Shown in pieces: positions 6,868 through 15,658 of a DNA stretch of 26,130 bases. The first letter of the stretch is position 1, and each line of letters opens with the position of its first letter. A program made the position numbers and the translations under genes. The notes beneath the pieces were generated by a model that was not told the DNA's origin, did not search any database, and worked only from the letters and a program-made list of their open reading frames with translations. The stretch is from Prochlorococcus sp. AG-455-E15 (GTDB lineage: Bacteria; Cyanobacteriota; Cyanobacteriia; PCC-6307; Cyanobiaceae): assembly GCA_003212115.1 (NCBI GenBank), contig QCQS01000005.1:1-26130 (forward strand). Direction: 5' to 3'.

Positions 6868-8853
6868 ATGCAATCAAGTACAAATTCAACTGTAAATAGA
6901 TCTAATCATGATTCATCTAGATCTAAAAGTAATACGCCAGCTCTACGAGTAATACCTCTTGGAGGACTACATGAAATAGGAAAAAACACTTGCGTTTTTG
7001 AATATGGTGATGAATTAATGCTTGTTGATGCTGGTCTAGCTTTCCCCTCTGATGGTATGCATGGCGTAAACGTTGTTATGCCTGATACAACTTTTTTAAA
7101 AGAAAATCAAAGAAGAATAAAAGGGATGATTGTCACTCACGGGCATGAAGATCACATTGGAGGTATTTCTCATCATCTAAAGCATTTTAATATTCCCATT
7201 ATTTATGGCCCAAGACTGGCAATGTCAATGCTTAGAGGAAAAATGGAGGAAGCAGGGGTATCTGATAGAACAACTATACAGACAGTAAATCCAAGAGATG
7301 TTGTAAAAGTAGGACAACATTTTTCTGTTGAATTTATTCGAAATACCCATTCTATTTGCGATAGTTTTTCTTTAGCAGTTACAACACCTGTTGGCACAAT
7401 TATTTTCACGGGAGATTTTAAGTTTGATCATATGCCAGTAGATGGAGAGCAATTTGATATTGAAAGAATGGTGCATTATGGAGAGAAGGGTGTTTTATGC
7501 ATGTTCAGTGATTCTACTAATGCCGAAGTTCCAGGTTTTTGTCCTTCTGAGAAGACTATCTATCCCTCTTTAGAAAAACATATTGCAGAGGCTAAAGAAC
7601 GAGTTATACTTACCACTTTTGCTAGTTCTGTGCATAGAGTGACAATGATCTTAGAATTGGCCATGAAACATGGAAGAAAGGTCGGTTTGTTAGGTAGATC
7701 GATGATAAATGTTATTGCTAAGGCAAGAGATATTGGTTATATGAAATGCCCAGATGATTTGTTTGTTCCTATCAAGCAAATTAGAGATTTACCAGATAGG
7801 GAGACCTTATTATTAATGACGGGTAGTCAAGGAGAACCCCTAGCAGCCTTAAGCAGAATCTCTCGTGGTGAACATCAGCATGTTCGTCTAAAGACCACTG
7901 ATACTGTAATATTTTCAGCCAGCCCAATTCCTGGTAATACTATTTCTGTTGTTAATACAATAGATAGATTAATGAAACTCGGAGCAAAGGTTGTTTATGG
8001 AAAGGGTGAGAATATTCATGTTTCTGGTCATGGTTTTCAAGAAGATCAAAAGTTAATGTTGGCACTCGCAAAACCTAAGTTTTTTGTTCCTGTTCATGGA
8101 GAACATAGAATGCTTGTTTGTCATGGGAAGAGTGCACAAACTATGGGGGTTCCAAAGGACAATATCTTAATTATTGAAAATGGAGATGTAGTTGAGTTAA
8201 CACCTAATTCTATTCAAAAGGGTGATCCTGTAAAAGCTGGTGTTGAACTGCTTGATAATTCACGAAATGGGATAGTAGATGCTCGAGTATTAAAGGAAAG
8301 GCAGCAATTAGCTGGGGATGGTGTAGTAACTGTTTTAGCTCCTATTAGTACAGATGGGAAGATGGTTGCGCCTCCAAGAGTTAATTTAAGAGGAGTTGTT
8401 ACTACTGCAGAGCCAAGAAAAATGTCTATGTGGACAGAAAGAGAAATAAGCTGGGTTTTAGAAAATAGATGGAAACAATTATCCAGACAAACTGGGCCAA
8501 ATAATTTTGAGGTAGATTGGATTGGTGTACAAAGAGAAATTGAAAATGGTTTATCGAGAAGAATGAGAAGAGAATTACAAGTTGAACCACTTATTTTGTG
8601 TTTAGTTCAACCTGCTCCAAGTGGAACTCGTGCTTATATTCCAAAGATTACCGAAGAGCAAAATTTCTCCAATAAAAATAGAAACAATAATAATTTCCAT
8701 AAGAAATCAAACAATAATCATCCACATAGTTCAAATAACCCACAAAATACCCAAAAAAGTCCAAAAGTTTCACAGAATCCATCAGCTGAGACTGCTACAG
8801 AAGATTCATTTGAAGGTAGAACAAGAAGAAGAAGATCTGCTGTTACATCTTAA
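6868..8853 (+). CDS. rnj: Ribonuclease J
   Basis: RNase J is a metallo-beta-lactamase/beta-CASP ribonuclease with endo- and 5'-exonuclease activity in mRNA decay and RNA maturation. After a polar N-terminus of about 25 residues, the core starts at LRVIPLGGLHEIGKN. The zinc motif is THGHEDH, with H91, H93, D95 and H96. The beta-CASP domain includes the FASSVHRV and TGSQGEP segments, and the C-terminal SGHGFQEDQ and VPVHGEHRML segments carry further active-site residues. The last 60 residues (602-661) form an Asn/Ser/His-rich, apparently disordered tail ending in RTRRRRSAVTS, which resembles the Arg-rich PNPase-docking peptide described for cyanobacterial RNase E. The total of 661 residues exceeds the roughly 555 of Bacillus RNase J1. 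It may have its own promoter over the dapA stop. Its stop overlaps that of tilS. Confidence 0.97.
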   Translation: MQSSTNSTVNRSNHDSSRSKSNTPALRVIPLGGLHEIGKNTCVFEYGDELMLVDAGLAFPSDGMHGVNVVMPDTTFLKENQRRIKGMIVTHGHEDHIGGISHHLKHFNIPIIYGPRLAMSMLRGKMEEAGVSDRTTIQTVNPRDVVKVGQHFSVEFIRNTHSICDSFSLAVTTPVGTIIFTGDFKFDHMPVDGEQFDIERMVHYGEKGVLCMFSDSTNAEVPGFCPSEKTIYPSLEKHIAEAKERVILTTFASSVHRVTMILELAMKHGRKVGLLGRSMINVIAKARDIGYMKCPDDLFVPIKQIRDLPDRETLLLMTGSQGEPLAALSRISRGEHQHVRLKTTDTVIFSASPIPGNTISVVNTIDRLMKLGAKVVYGKGENIHVSGHGFQEDQKLMLALAKPKFFVPVHGEHRMLVCHGKSAQTMGVPKDNILIIENGDVVELTPNSIQKGDPVKAGVELLDNSRNGIVDARVLKERQQLAGDGVVTVLAPISTDGKMVAPPRVNLRGVVTTAEPRKMSMWTEREISWVLENRWKQLSRQTGPNNFEVDWIGVQREIENGLSRRMRRELQVEPLILCLVQPAPSGTRAYIPKITEEQNFSNKNRNNNNFHKKSNNNHPHSSNNPQNTQKSPKVSQNPSAETATEDSFEGRTRRRRSAVTS

Positions 8854-9860
8854 CTTTTTTCAAAATTTATATAGTTTTTATCCCAAACAATCTTTAAAAA
8901 ATCTTGCAGATTAATTTGACCTTTATTTTTTTTATAAATTGAAGTTGCTAATTTTGTCAGATTTTTTGAACTGCATTGCTTTGTAGATATTTCTTTTAAA
9001 AATCTATTTAAAATTGTGCACCTCGCTTCAATACACATACCATTTAGTAGATTCCTATCAATACCTTTAACATCTTTACAATATAAATACGCTAGTTCAC
9101 TAAGATCATTACGTTCATTATTGTATTTGCTCATTTTTTGGGAGAAATTATTTATCCTTTCAGAACAACCAGGATAGATGACTTCTAAGGTTGGAATAAT
9201 TTTTTTTCTAACTAAATTTCTTTTTAATTTTAGATCTGAATTGGTAGGATCTTCCCAGACTGGGATTTTCATATCATTGCAAAATTGTTTTGTATCTTCC
9301 CTACTGAAAATTAATATTGGTCTTATTAAATAAATTTGATTTTCTATTAATCTTTTACTCTCAATATTACTAAGACCTGCAAAATTGCTTCCTCTAGATA
9401 AATTGAGGATAAATGTTTCTGCATTATCACTACTTGTGTGACCAGTTAACAAATAAATATTATGTTTTTGATTGTTTTTATTTAATAAAGTTTTGGCTCT
9501 TTCACATAATTTTTTATATCTCCATTCTCGTGCTTTTTCTTCTGAAGAAATACTTTCTTTATTTGCTTGATCAAAAGAGAATGAAATATTTTTATCTTCG
9601 CAATAATCTTTTAGTTCAAGAGCATATAGTGATGATTTTTCGTGCCACTGATGATCACCATGCCAAACACTAATAGACCAATTATGTAGTTTTTTTAGGT
9701 CATTAATTAGGGTTAATAAGGCCATTGAGTCTTGACCCCCCGAAACACTTATTAAAATATTGGATCCTTTGGGAATTAATATTTTTTTGGTAAGAATCTC
9801 CTTATGAAGTTGATGATGCCATGATGACCAATTTTTCTGACTTAATTTTTTATCAGTCAT
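8850..9860 (-). CDS. tilS: tRNA(Ile)-lysidine synthetase
   Basis: TilS attaches lysine to C34 of the tRNA-Ile with anticodon CAU, so that it reads AUA and accepts isoleucine instead of methionine. The PP-loop ATP pyrophosphatase motif SGGQDS is at residues 40-45, followed by the WHGDHQWH segment and the GHTSSDNAET motif of the family. At 336 residues it is a short form that seems to lack the C-terminal domain found in the E. coli protein (about 430), as is usual in cyanobacteria and in the plastid homologue Ycf62. The start is the ATG at 9860; a TATTAT box on the same strand (9875-9880) lies only about 15 bases upstream of it. It diverges from the Ycf23-family gene over 85 bases and meets rnj tail to tail, both stops lying in the palindrome TTAA at 8850-8853. 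Confidence 0.95.
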   Translation of the reverse strand: MTDKKLSQKNWSSWHHQLHKEILTKKILIPKGSNILISVSGGQDSMALLTLINDLKKLHNWSISVWHGDHQWHEKSSLYALELKDYCEDKNISFSFDQANKESISSEEKAREWRYKKLCERAKTLLNKNNQKHNIYLLTGHTSSDNAETFILNLSRGSNFAGLSNIESKRLIENQIYLIRPILIFSREDTKQFCNDMKIPVWEDPTNSDLKLKRNLVRKKIIPTLEVIYPGCSERINNFSQKMSKYNNERNDLSELAYLYCKDVKGIDRNLLNGMCIEARCTILNRFLKEISTKQCSSKNLTKLATSIYKKNKGQINLQDFLKIVWDKNYINFEKS

Positions 9861-9879
9861 TTTGTGTTGCTCAGATAAT

Positions 9880-9912
9880 ATTTTTTAAAAAATGCACTGT
9901 TTTACTAAAACA
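9880..9912. promoter_or_regulatory. Two palindromes in the tilS/ycf23 divergent gap
   Basis: The 85-base divergent gap holds two palindromes. One is ATTTTTTAAAAAAT at 9880-9893. The other is TGTTTTA-C-TAAAACA at 9898-9912, seven bases each side of one central C with no mismatch. The second lies about 17 bases upstream of the TATTAT box proposed for tilS (9875-9880, minus strand), so it would overlap the -35 region. This is the position expected for an operator, but AT-rich palindromes also arise by chance in this composition. Confidence 0.35.
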
Positions 9913-9945
9913 ATGTCACAATCAGGTAATAAATTCATTAAGTAA

Positions 9946-10722
9946 ATGAGTCTGATTAATCTTTTGCCACAAAAAATCAAAGAAGAGTTAAGAAGCAAGT
10001 CCTTACTCAAAGTTATTTCAGGATTGAATAATTTCGATGTTCAGTCTGTGAAAATAATTGTTGAAGCTGCTTCATTAGGAGGTGCAGATCTTGTCGATAT
10101 TGCTTGTAAACCTGAACTCGTTGATTTAGCAATTAAGAATTCAATACTACCGGTTTGTGTTAGTTCAGTAGTGCCTCGATCTTTTCAAGATTGTGTAAAA
10201 GCAGGTGCATCATTAATTGAGATAGGAAATTACGATACTTTTTATGAAAAAGGCATTCAGTTTTCAGATAAAAAAGTTTTAAACATTACAAAAGAGACGA
10301 GGGATTTATTGCCTAATTGTCCTTTATCAGTAACTGTTCCTCATACTATGCCTATTGATAAACAAGTTGATCTTGCTGTAAAGCTAGTGGAAGAAGGCGT
10401 TGATATTATTCAAACAGAAGGTGGTACCAGTTCTACTCCTTACTCTCCAGGAATTCAAGGTTTTTTTGAAAAATCAGTACCAACCCTTGCAGCTACCTAT
10501 GCTATTCATCAAGAATTTAAGAAACAATCTCTGAATATACCAATCATGAGTGCCTCTGGATTAAGCCAAGTAACTTGTCCACTAGCAATATCCTCTGGAG
10601 CCTCAGCAGTTGGCGTTGGATCTGTGGTTAATAAATTAGATGATTTAATATCAATGATTGCGGTTGTTAGGGGCTTAAAAGAATCTTTGAAAAATTCAAT
10701 AATTGGAGAAAAAATTTCTTAG
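9946..10722 (+). CDS. Ycf23/DUF561 family protein, predicted TIM barrel of unknown function
   Basis: The 258-residue protein matches the DUF561 family, known in red-algal plastids as Ycf23 and conserved in cyanobacteria. The sequence shows alternating hydrophobic strands and helices such as LLKVISGLNNFD, GGADLVDIACKPEL and ILPVCVSSVVP. A glycine-rich end GLSQVTCPLAISSGASAVGVGSVVNKL resembles the C-terminal phosphate-binding loops of TIM-barrel enzymes. The segment VDIIQTEGGTSSTPYSPG looks like another active-site loop. This suggests an enzyme acting on a phosphorylated small molecule, but that is inference from fold; no reaction is known to me. There is no signal peptide or membrane segment. 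Divergent tilS lies upstream and uvrB starts 29 bases downstream on the same strand. Family assignment is confident, function is not. Confidence 0.85.
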   Translation: MSLINLLPQKIKEELRSKSLLKVISGLNNFDVQSVKIIVEAASLGGADLVDIACKPELVDLAIKNSILPVCVSSVVPRSFQDCVKAGASLIEIGNYDTFYEKGIQFSDKKVLNITKETRDLLPNCPLSVTVPHTMPIDKQVDLAVKLVEEGVDIIQTEGGTSSTPYSPGIQGFFEKSVPTLAATYAIHQEFKKQSLNIPIMSASGLSQVTCPLAISSGASAVGVGSVVNKLDDLISMIAVVRGLKESLKNSIIGEKIS

Positions 10723-10751
10723 TATAGTAACATCCTTTAGCTACTAGCTTG

Positions 10752-12791
10752 ATGAACAACTATAAGCTTCAAGCTCCTTACGAACCAAATGGAGATCAAC
10801 CAGAAGCTATTAAAAAATTAGTTAAAGGCGTAAATAATGGTAAACAGTTTCAGACTCTTTTAGGAGCTACTGGAACTGGTAAAACATTTACCATTGCTAA
10901 TGTAATTCAACAAACAGGCAGACCAGCGCTTGTATTAGCTCATAACAAAACGTTAGCTGCACAACTTTGTAATGAATTAAGAGAATTCTTCCCAAAAAAT
11001 GCTGTTGAATACTTTATTTCCTACTACGATTATTATCAACCTGAAGCTTATGTTCCTGTAAGTGATACTTATATAGCTAAAACTGCTTCAATTAATGAGG
11101 AAATAGATATGCTTAGGCATTCTGCAACACGCTCATTATTTGAAAGAAAAGATGTAATTGTTGTAGCATCAATAAGTTGTATTTATGGTCTTGGTATACC
11201 TAGTGAGTATCTAAAAGCTGCAGTTAAATTCGAAGTTGGAAAATCAATAAATCTACGTTCTTCTTTGAGGTCCCTTGTTGAAAATCAATACACTAGAAAT
11301 GATATTGAAATTACTAGAGGTAGATTCAGAATTAAAGGTGATGTTTTAGAAATTGGTCCAGCTTATGAAGATAGATTAATAAGAATCGAATTATTTGGTG
11401 ATGAAGTCGAGGCTATTAGATATGTTGACCCCACTACTGGAGAAATACTTGAAAGTTTGGAACAAGTTAGCGTTTACCCAGCGAAGCATTTTGTGACTCC
11501 AAAAGAAAGACTTGAGAGTGCAATAAGTGCAATTAAAAGTGAATTAAAAACTCAACTCGATAAATTTACATACGAAGGGAAATTATTAGAGGCTCAACGT
11601 CTAGAACAACGCACAAAATATGATTTAGAAATGCTTAAAGAGGTTGGTTATTGTAATGGAGTTGAGAATTATGCTCGTCATTTATCGGGTAGGCAGGAAG
11701 GGACACCACCAGAATGTTTAATAGATTACTTTCCCAAAGATTGGTTGTTGGTAGTTGATGAGAGTCATGTAACATGTCCTCAACTCCATGCGATGTATAA
11801 CGGTGATCAATCTAGAAAAAAAGTTTTAATTGATCATGGTTTTAGATTGCCAAGTGCTGCAGATAATAGACCTTTAAAATGTGAAGAGTTTTGGGATAAA
11901 TCAAAACAGACATTATTTATAAGTGCAACTCCCGGTCAATGGGAATTAGACCAATGTGATGGTGAATTTATTGAGCAAGTTATAAGACCAACTGGGGTAT
12001 TAGACCCTGTAATTGATGTAAGACCTAGTGAGGGACAAATAGAAGATTTGTTATCTGAAATAAGAATTAGAGCTGAAAAGAATCAAAGAGTGCTAGTAAC
12101 AACACTTACGAAGAGAATGGCTGAAGATCTAACTGATTTTTTATCTGAAAATAAAGTAAGAGTTAGATATTTGCATTCTGAAATCCATTCAATTGAAAGA
12201 ATTGAAATTATTCAAGACCTTAGGATGGGTGAATATGATGTTTTGGTAGGAGTTAATTTATTAAGAGAGGGACTGGATCTTCCTGAAGTATCATTAGTTG
12301 CCATTTTAGATGCTGATAAAGAAGGTTTTCTGCGAGCAGAAAGGTCATTGATTCAAACAATAGGAAGAGCTGCAAGACATGTTGAAGGTGTTGCCTTGCT
12401 TTATGCAGATAACTTCACAGATTCAATGAAAAGAGCAATATCTGAAACTGAAAGAAGAAGAACTATTCAAGAAAAATATAATCAGGTCAATGGTATTACT
12501 CCAAAACCTGCAGGCAAAAAAATAGAAAATTCAATATTGTCTTTTCTAGAACTTTCCAGAAAACTAGATGCTAGTGGTTTATCTAAAGATTTGATAAATA
12601 TAGTTAACAACAAAACTGACGCAATTCTCAATTCTAGTGATAATCAATGTTTGCTCGAAGAATTGCCTGATTTAATAGAAAAGTTAGAAATTAAAATGAA
12701 AGATGCTGCAAAAGAGTTAAATTTTGAAGAAGCAGCAAATTTGAGGGATAGAATCAAAAAATTAAGACAAAAATTGGCAAGAAATAATTAA
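10752..12791 (+). CDS. uvrB: UvrABC excinuclease subunit B
   Basis: UvrB is the damage-verifying helicase-like subunit of nucleotide excision repair: loaded by UvrA, it checks the lesion and recruits UvrC. Walker A GATGTGKT lies at residues 38-45. The beta-hairpin that inserts between strands is YYDYYQPEAYVP at 91-102. The DESH helicase box sits in LLVVDESHV, and the later helicase motifs VLVGVNLLREGLDLPE and IGRAARH follow. A C-terminal UVR domain (about the last 40 residues) contacts UvrC. The length of 679 residues is typical. I start at the ATG at 10752; a TTG three bases upstream is also in frame and would add one residue, but ATG is the more likely start. The gene ends 7 bases before the lysC stop on the other strand. 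Confidence 0.98.
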   Translation: MNNYKLQAPYEPNGDQPEAIKKLVKGVNNGKQFQTLLGATGTGKTFTIANVIQQTGRPALVLAHNKTLAAQLCNELREFFPKNAVEYFISYYDYYQPEAYVPVSDTYIAKTASINEEIDMLRHSATRSLFERKDVIVVASISCIYGLGIPSEYLKAAVKFEVGKSINLRSSLRSLVENQYTRNDIEITRGRFRIKGDVLEIGPAYEDRLIRIELFGDEVEAIRYVDPTTGEILESLEQVSVYPAKHFVTPKERLESAISAIKSELKTQLDKFTYEGKLLEAQRLEQRTKYDLEMLKEVGYCNGVENYARHLSGRQEGTPPECLIDYFPKDWLLVVDESHVTCPQLHAMYNGDQSRKKVLIDHGFRLPSAADNRPLKCEEFWDKSKQTLFISATPGQWELDQCDGEFIEQVIRPTGVLDPVIDVRPSEGQIEDLLSEIRIRAEKNQRVLVTTLTKRMAEDLTDFLSENKVRVRYLHSEIHSIERIEIIQDLRMGEYDVLVGVNLLREGLDLPEVSLVAILDADKEGFLRAERSLIQTIGRAARHVEGVALLYADNFTDSMKRAISETERRRTIQEKYNQVNGITPKPAGKKIENSILSFLELSRKLDASGLSKDLINIVNNKTDAILNSSDNQCLLEELPDLIEKLEIKMKDAAKELNFEEAANLRDRIKKLRQKLARNN

Positions 12792-12798
12792 AAAGAAC

Positions 12799-14559
12799 TT
12801 ATTTTTCTAATTCGAAATAATTATGTATCGCATTAACTGCTTTGTCACAATCTTTTTCTAAGACAATACATGAAGTCCTAATTTCACTAGTGGCAATCAT
12901 TTCAATATTGATATTTTGGTCAGCCAGTGCTCTAAATATTTTTCCAGCCGTTCCAACCTTAAATGCCATTCCTGCTCCTACAGTACTGACTTTGGCTATT
13001 GCAGGGCCATCTTCAATGTATGATCCCGGTAATTTTTTTGTTAAGGCCTCAAAAACTAAGTTAGCTTTTTTTCTATCTTGCTTATTCATTGTAAGACTAA
13101 TATCCTTAGTTTTTGATGAGGAAATTCTTTCAGACTGAACGATAGTATCGAAAAGTAAATTATTTTCAGCTAATGCTAAACATATCGATGCTGCTACACC
13201 TGGACGATCAGGCAGTTTTCGAAAACTTACTTGAACTTGGTTTTTATCTAATGCTATTCCTCTTACTTCAGGTTGATCTTGCTTTTCATTGATTGGATTA
13301 ACAAATATTTGTGTATCGGATAATTTAAATTTCTCAGCAACAAATCGAATAGCTTTTGGAATATTATTAATTTCAATTACACAGCTGACTTTAATTTCAC
13401 TAGTAGCTATTAATCTGACATTTATATTCGCTTGAGATAAAGTATCAAATAAATCAGCTGAAACACTAGGTCTGCCCATTATGCCTGCCCCTTGAATACT
13501 TAATTTAGTCATGTTTGTTTTTAAGTTATATTCTCCTCCTAATTGACTAGTTATAATTTCACATTGTTCTGCAGTCTTTTTAACTTCTAATTCACTAACA
13601 GTAAATGTAATATCGTTATTTTTTCCATCATTTGTCGCTTGTATGATTAAATCTACATTAATACTTGCTTCTGAAAGTTTCTCAAATATTTGTGCAGCAA
13701 TCCCTGGCCTATCAGGAATATTTGAGAGACTGAATACTGCTTGGTTTTCTAATACTTCAAGACTATTGACTGTTTTTGTTAATTCTAAGCTTCCTCTTTT
13801 AAGCGGGAGGGGTTGGATTTGACTTTCTAGGAGAGTCCCACTTGAGTTGCTTTGGCTTGATTTGACACACAATTTAATTCCATAATTGCGAGCAATTTCT
13901 ACTGCTCTTGGATGCAGAACTGAAGCACCGACACTTGCAAGTTCAAGCATTTCCTCGCAGCTAATTTCATCTAAGAGTTTTGCGTTAGGAACGATTCTTG
14001 GATCAGTAGTAAGAACTCCTGGAACGTCTGTATAAATTTCGCAAGTCTCAGCTCCTAAAGCAGTGGATAAAGCTACTGCGGAAGTATCTGAACCACCTCT
14101 ACCCAAAGTTGTAATTTCCATTGAACCCGTATGGCTTAATGTTGTTCCTTGAAATCCAGCCACTACAACTACAAAACCCTGATTTATATAATTTTTGATC
14201 CTTTCTGTTTTAATATCTAAAATTCTCGCTTTCCCATGAATTGATTCAGTAATAATTCCAACCTGGCTACCGGTCATTGAAATTGCAGGTATTCCGTATT
14301 CGTTTAATGCCATTGATAGAAGAGCTATGGTTACTTGCTCTCCAGTTGAGAGAAGCATATCCAATTCTCTTCGATTAGGATTTTTACTAATTGATTCCGC
14401 TAAACAATTTAAATCATCTGTAGTTTGCCCCATTGCAGAAACAACTACAACAATTTCATTTCCAGCTTCTTTGCTTTGACAAATGCTACTTGCAATATTT
14501 TTAATTTTTTTAATATTACCGACAGAAGTACCGCCAAATTTTTTTATTAGTAATGCCAT
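12799..14559 (-). CDS. lysC: Aspartate kinase with four ACT domains
   Basis: Aspartate kinase phosphorylates aspartate, the first and controlled step towards lysine, threonine, methionine and diaminopimelate. The kinase domain begins with KFGGTSVG at residues 7-14 and fills about 245 residues, including the TLGRGGSDTSAVAL segment that binds substrate. The remaining about 335 residues hold repeated regulatory ACT units. The repeats are visible as IPDRPGIAAQIFEKL, then MGRPSVSADLFDTL, LPDRPGVAASICLAL and GTAGKIFRALADQ, each followed by a strand with NIN or similar and ATSEI or IVQ. Two ACT pairs are typical of cyanobacterial enzymes, in which lysine and threonine act as feedback inhibitors. That inhibition is known for the family and not shown here. 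The length of 586 residues fits. It lies 39 bases downstream of holA on the same strand. Confidence 0.97.
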   Translation of the reverse strand: MALLIKKFGGTSVGNIKKIKNIASSICQSKEAGNEIVVVVSAMGQTTDDLNCLAESISKNPNRRELDMLLSTGEQVTIALLSMALNEYGIPAISMTGSQVGIITESIHGKARILDIKTERIKNYINQGFVVVVAGFQGTTLSHTGSMEITTLGRGGSDTSAVALSTALGAETCEIYTDVPGVLTTDPRIVPNAKLLDEISCEEMLELASVGASVLHPRAVEIARNYGIKLCVKSSQSNSSGTLLESQIQPLPLKRGSLELTKTVNSLEVLENQAVFSLSNIPDRPGIAAQIFEKLSEASINVDLIIQATNDGKNNDITFTVSELEVKKTAEQCEIITSQLGGEYNLKTNMTKLSIQGAGIMGRPSVSADLFDTLSQANINVRLIATSEIKVSCVIEINNIPKAIRFVAEKFKLSDTQIFVNPINEKQDQPEVRGIALDKNQVQVSFRKLPDRPGVAASICLALAENNLLFDTIVQSERISSSKTKDISLTMNKQDRKKANLVFEALTKKLPGSYIEDGPAIAKVSTVGAGMAFKVGTAGKIFRALADQNINIEMIATSEIRTSCIVLEKDCDKAVNAIHNYFELEK

Positions 14560-14598
14560 ATTTAAATCATAATGTAAATTCTTAAACTTATAATTTGG

Positions 14599-15600
14599 TT
14601 AACTTAAATTAATTAATTTCTCCGTAAAAACATTTATAGGATTATTACCTTGTTTTAGTAATGATTCAACATCTAATAAGTTACTCATTAAATTTATTAA
14701 ATATTCTTGAGTTACATTTTTAACTTTTCTTCGCATAAAAAAAATTCTTTTTGGATTAGAAATGCCTGCAAGACTACAAATCTTTTCTGCATTATCGTTA
14801 CCAGAATTAATTGCTAATTTTATGATGGTATGAATTCTTATTTGACTAATTAAACCTGCATTTAGTCTTAAAGCAGGTTCTCCTTTCTGTAAGGAATAAT
14901 TTATTTCAATAAGGCTTTCATTAATATTTTTTTGTAGGAGAAGATCAATGATTTTGAAAATATTGGATTGATGATCACTAAATATTTTTTTTACATCAAT
15001 ACTTTTAAGAAAAAGTTGCGAATTTGAATCCCTTGATACTGCAGAAAGGTATGTTTTTGCTTTTGCTAATTCATTTATTAGCTTAAAGCTATCATTACCA
15101 ACTGAATCAATAATTAATTCAGCCGCATTTTTATCAATTTTGATATTCATTTCATTTGCTGCATCTTCTAAAAATCTTTTTTGTCCCTCATAGTCCCAGA
15201 TTTCTGGTAAAGAAAATGATTTTTCTTTAGCTAGATTATTTTTGAGAAGTTTTTGCAAAAATTTAGTACTCTTTAGTCTTGAGTCTGGTTTTTTTGTATT
15301 TTGTAAAATGAAATAAGTATTTTGGGGTATATTGTCATGAATTTTTTCAAATTTAGTTCTTAGATCTTCATTTTTTAAAGTAAAAATTGGATTATTTTTC
15401 AGTGTAACTATTCTGTATCCATCTCCAAAAGGAGGTGTAAGAACTTCATCAAAAGCTTTTTTGACTTGCTCATCATCATCTCCATTTAAATTAGTAACGT
15501 TTATTTCTTTCCATTCTTTTGATACTTCCTTATCAATTAATTTTTGAATAAATCTATTCTGAGCATTTAGATCATTACCCCATAATATTTGTATTGGCAT
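14599..15600 (-). CDS. holA: DNA polymerase III subunit delta
   Basis: The delta subunit is the clamp-opening wrench of the clamp loader and works with the DnaX product. The 333-residue protein has the family's layout. It starts with MPIQILWGNDLNAQNRFIQK, a degenerate AAA+ start where a P-loop would be. The DEVLTPPFGDGYRIVTLKN segment follows, then a middle domain rich in charged helices (AANEMNIKIDKNAAELIIDS). The C-terminal collar region contains INYSLQKGEPALRLNAGLI and YLINLMSNLLDVESLLKQGNNP. There is no Walker A, as expected for delta. Sequence conservation in this family is low, so the call rests on domain order and characteristic segments. It diverges from cobH (58 bases) and precedes lysC by 39 bases. 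Confidence 0.9.
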   Translation of the reverse strand: MPIQILWGNDLNAQNRFIQKLIDKEVSKEWKEINVTNLNGDDDEQVKKAFDEVLTPPFGDGYRIVTLKNNPIFTLKNEDLRTKFEKIHDNIPQNTYFILQNTKKPDSRLKSTKFLQKLLKNNLAKEKSFSLPEIWDYEGQKRFLEDAANEMNIKIDKNAAELIIDSVGNDSFKLINELAKAKTYLSAVSRDSNSQLFLKSIDVKKIFSDHQSNIFKIIDLLLQKNINESLIEINYSLQKGEPALRLNAGLISQIRIHTIIKLAINSGNDNAEKICSLAGISNPKRIFFMRRKVKNVTQEYLINLMSNLLDVESLLKQGNNPINVFTEKLINLS

Positions 15601-15658
15601 AATCGCTCAATAAAAACCATATATTAACTATGATTACTTCTAACACAAATTAAATTTT

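Noticed and set aside
8621..8914. Open frame in another phase over the end of rnj
   Set aside because: Ile/His/Gln-rich translation arising from the Asn-rich tail of RNase J. It runs across the rnj/tilS junction and has no family resemblance.
9413..9673. Plus-strand frame with many aromatic residues inside tilS
   Set aside because: Antisense shadow of a clear tilS coding region in AT-rich DNA; apparent hydrophobic segments are a composition effect.
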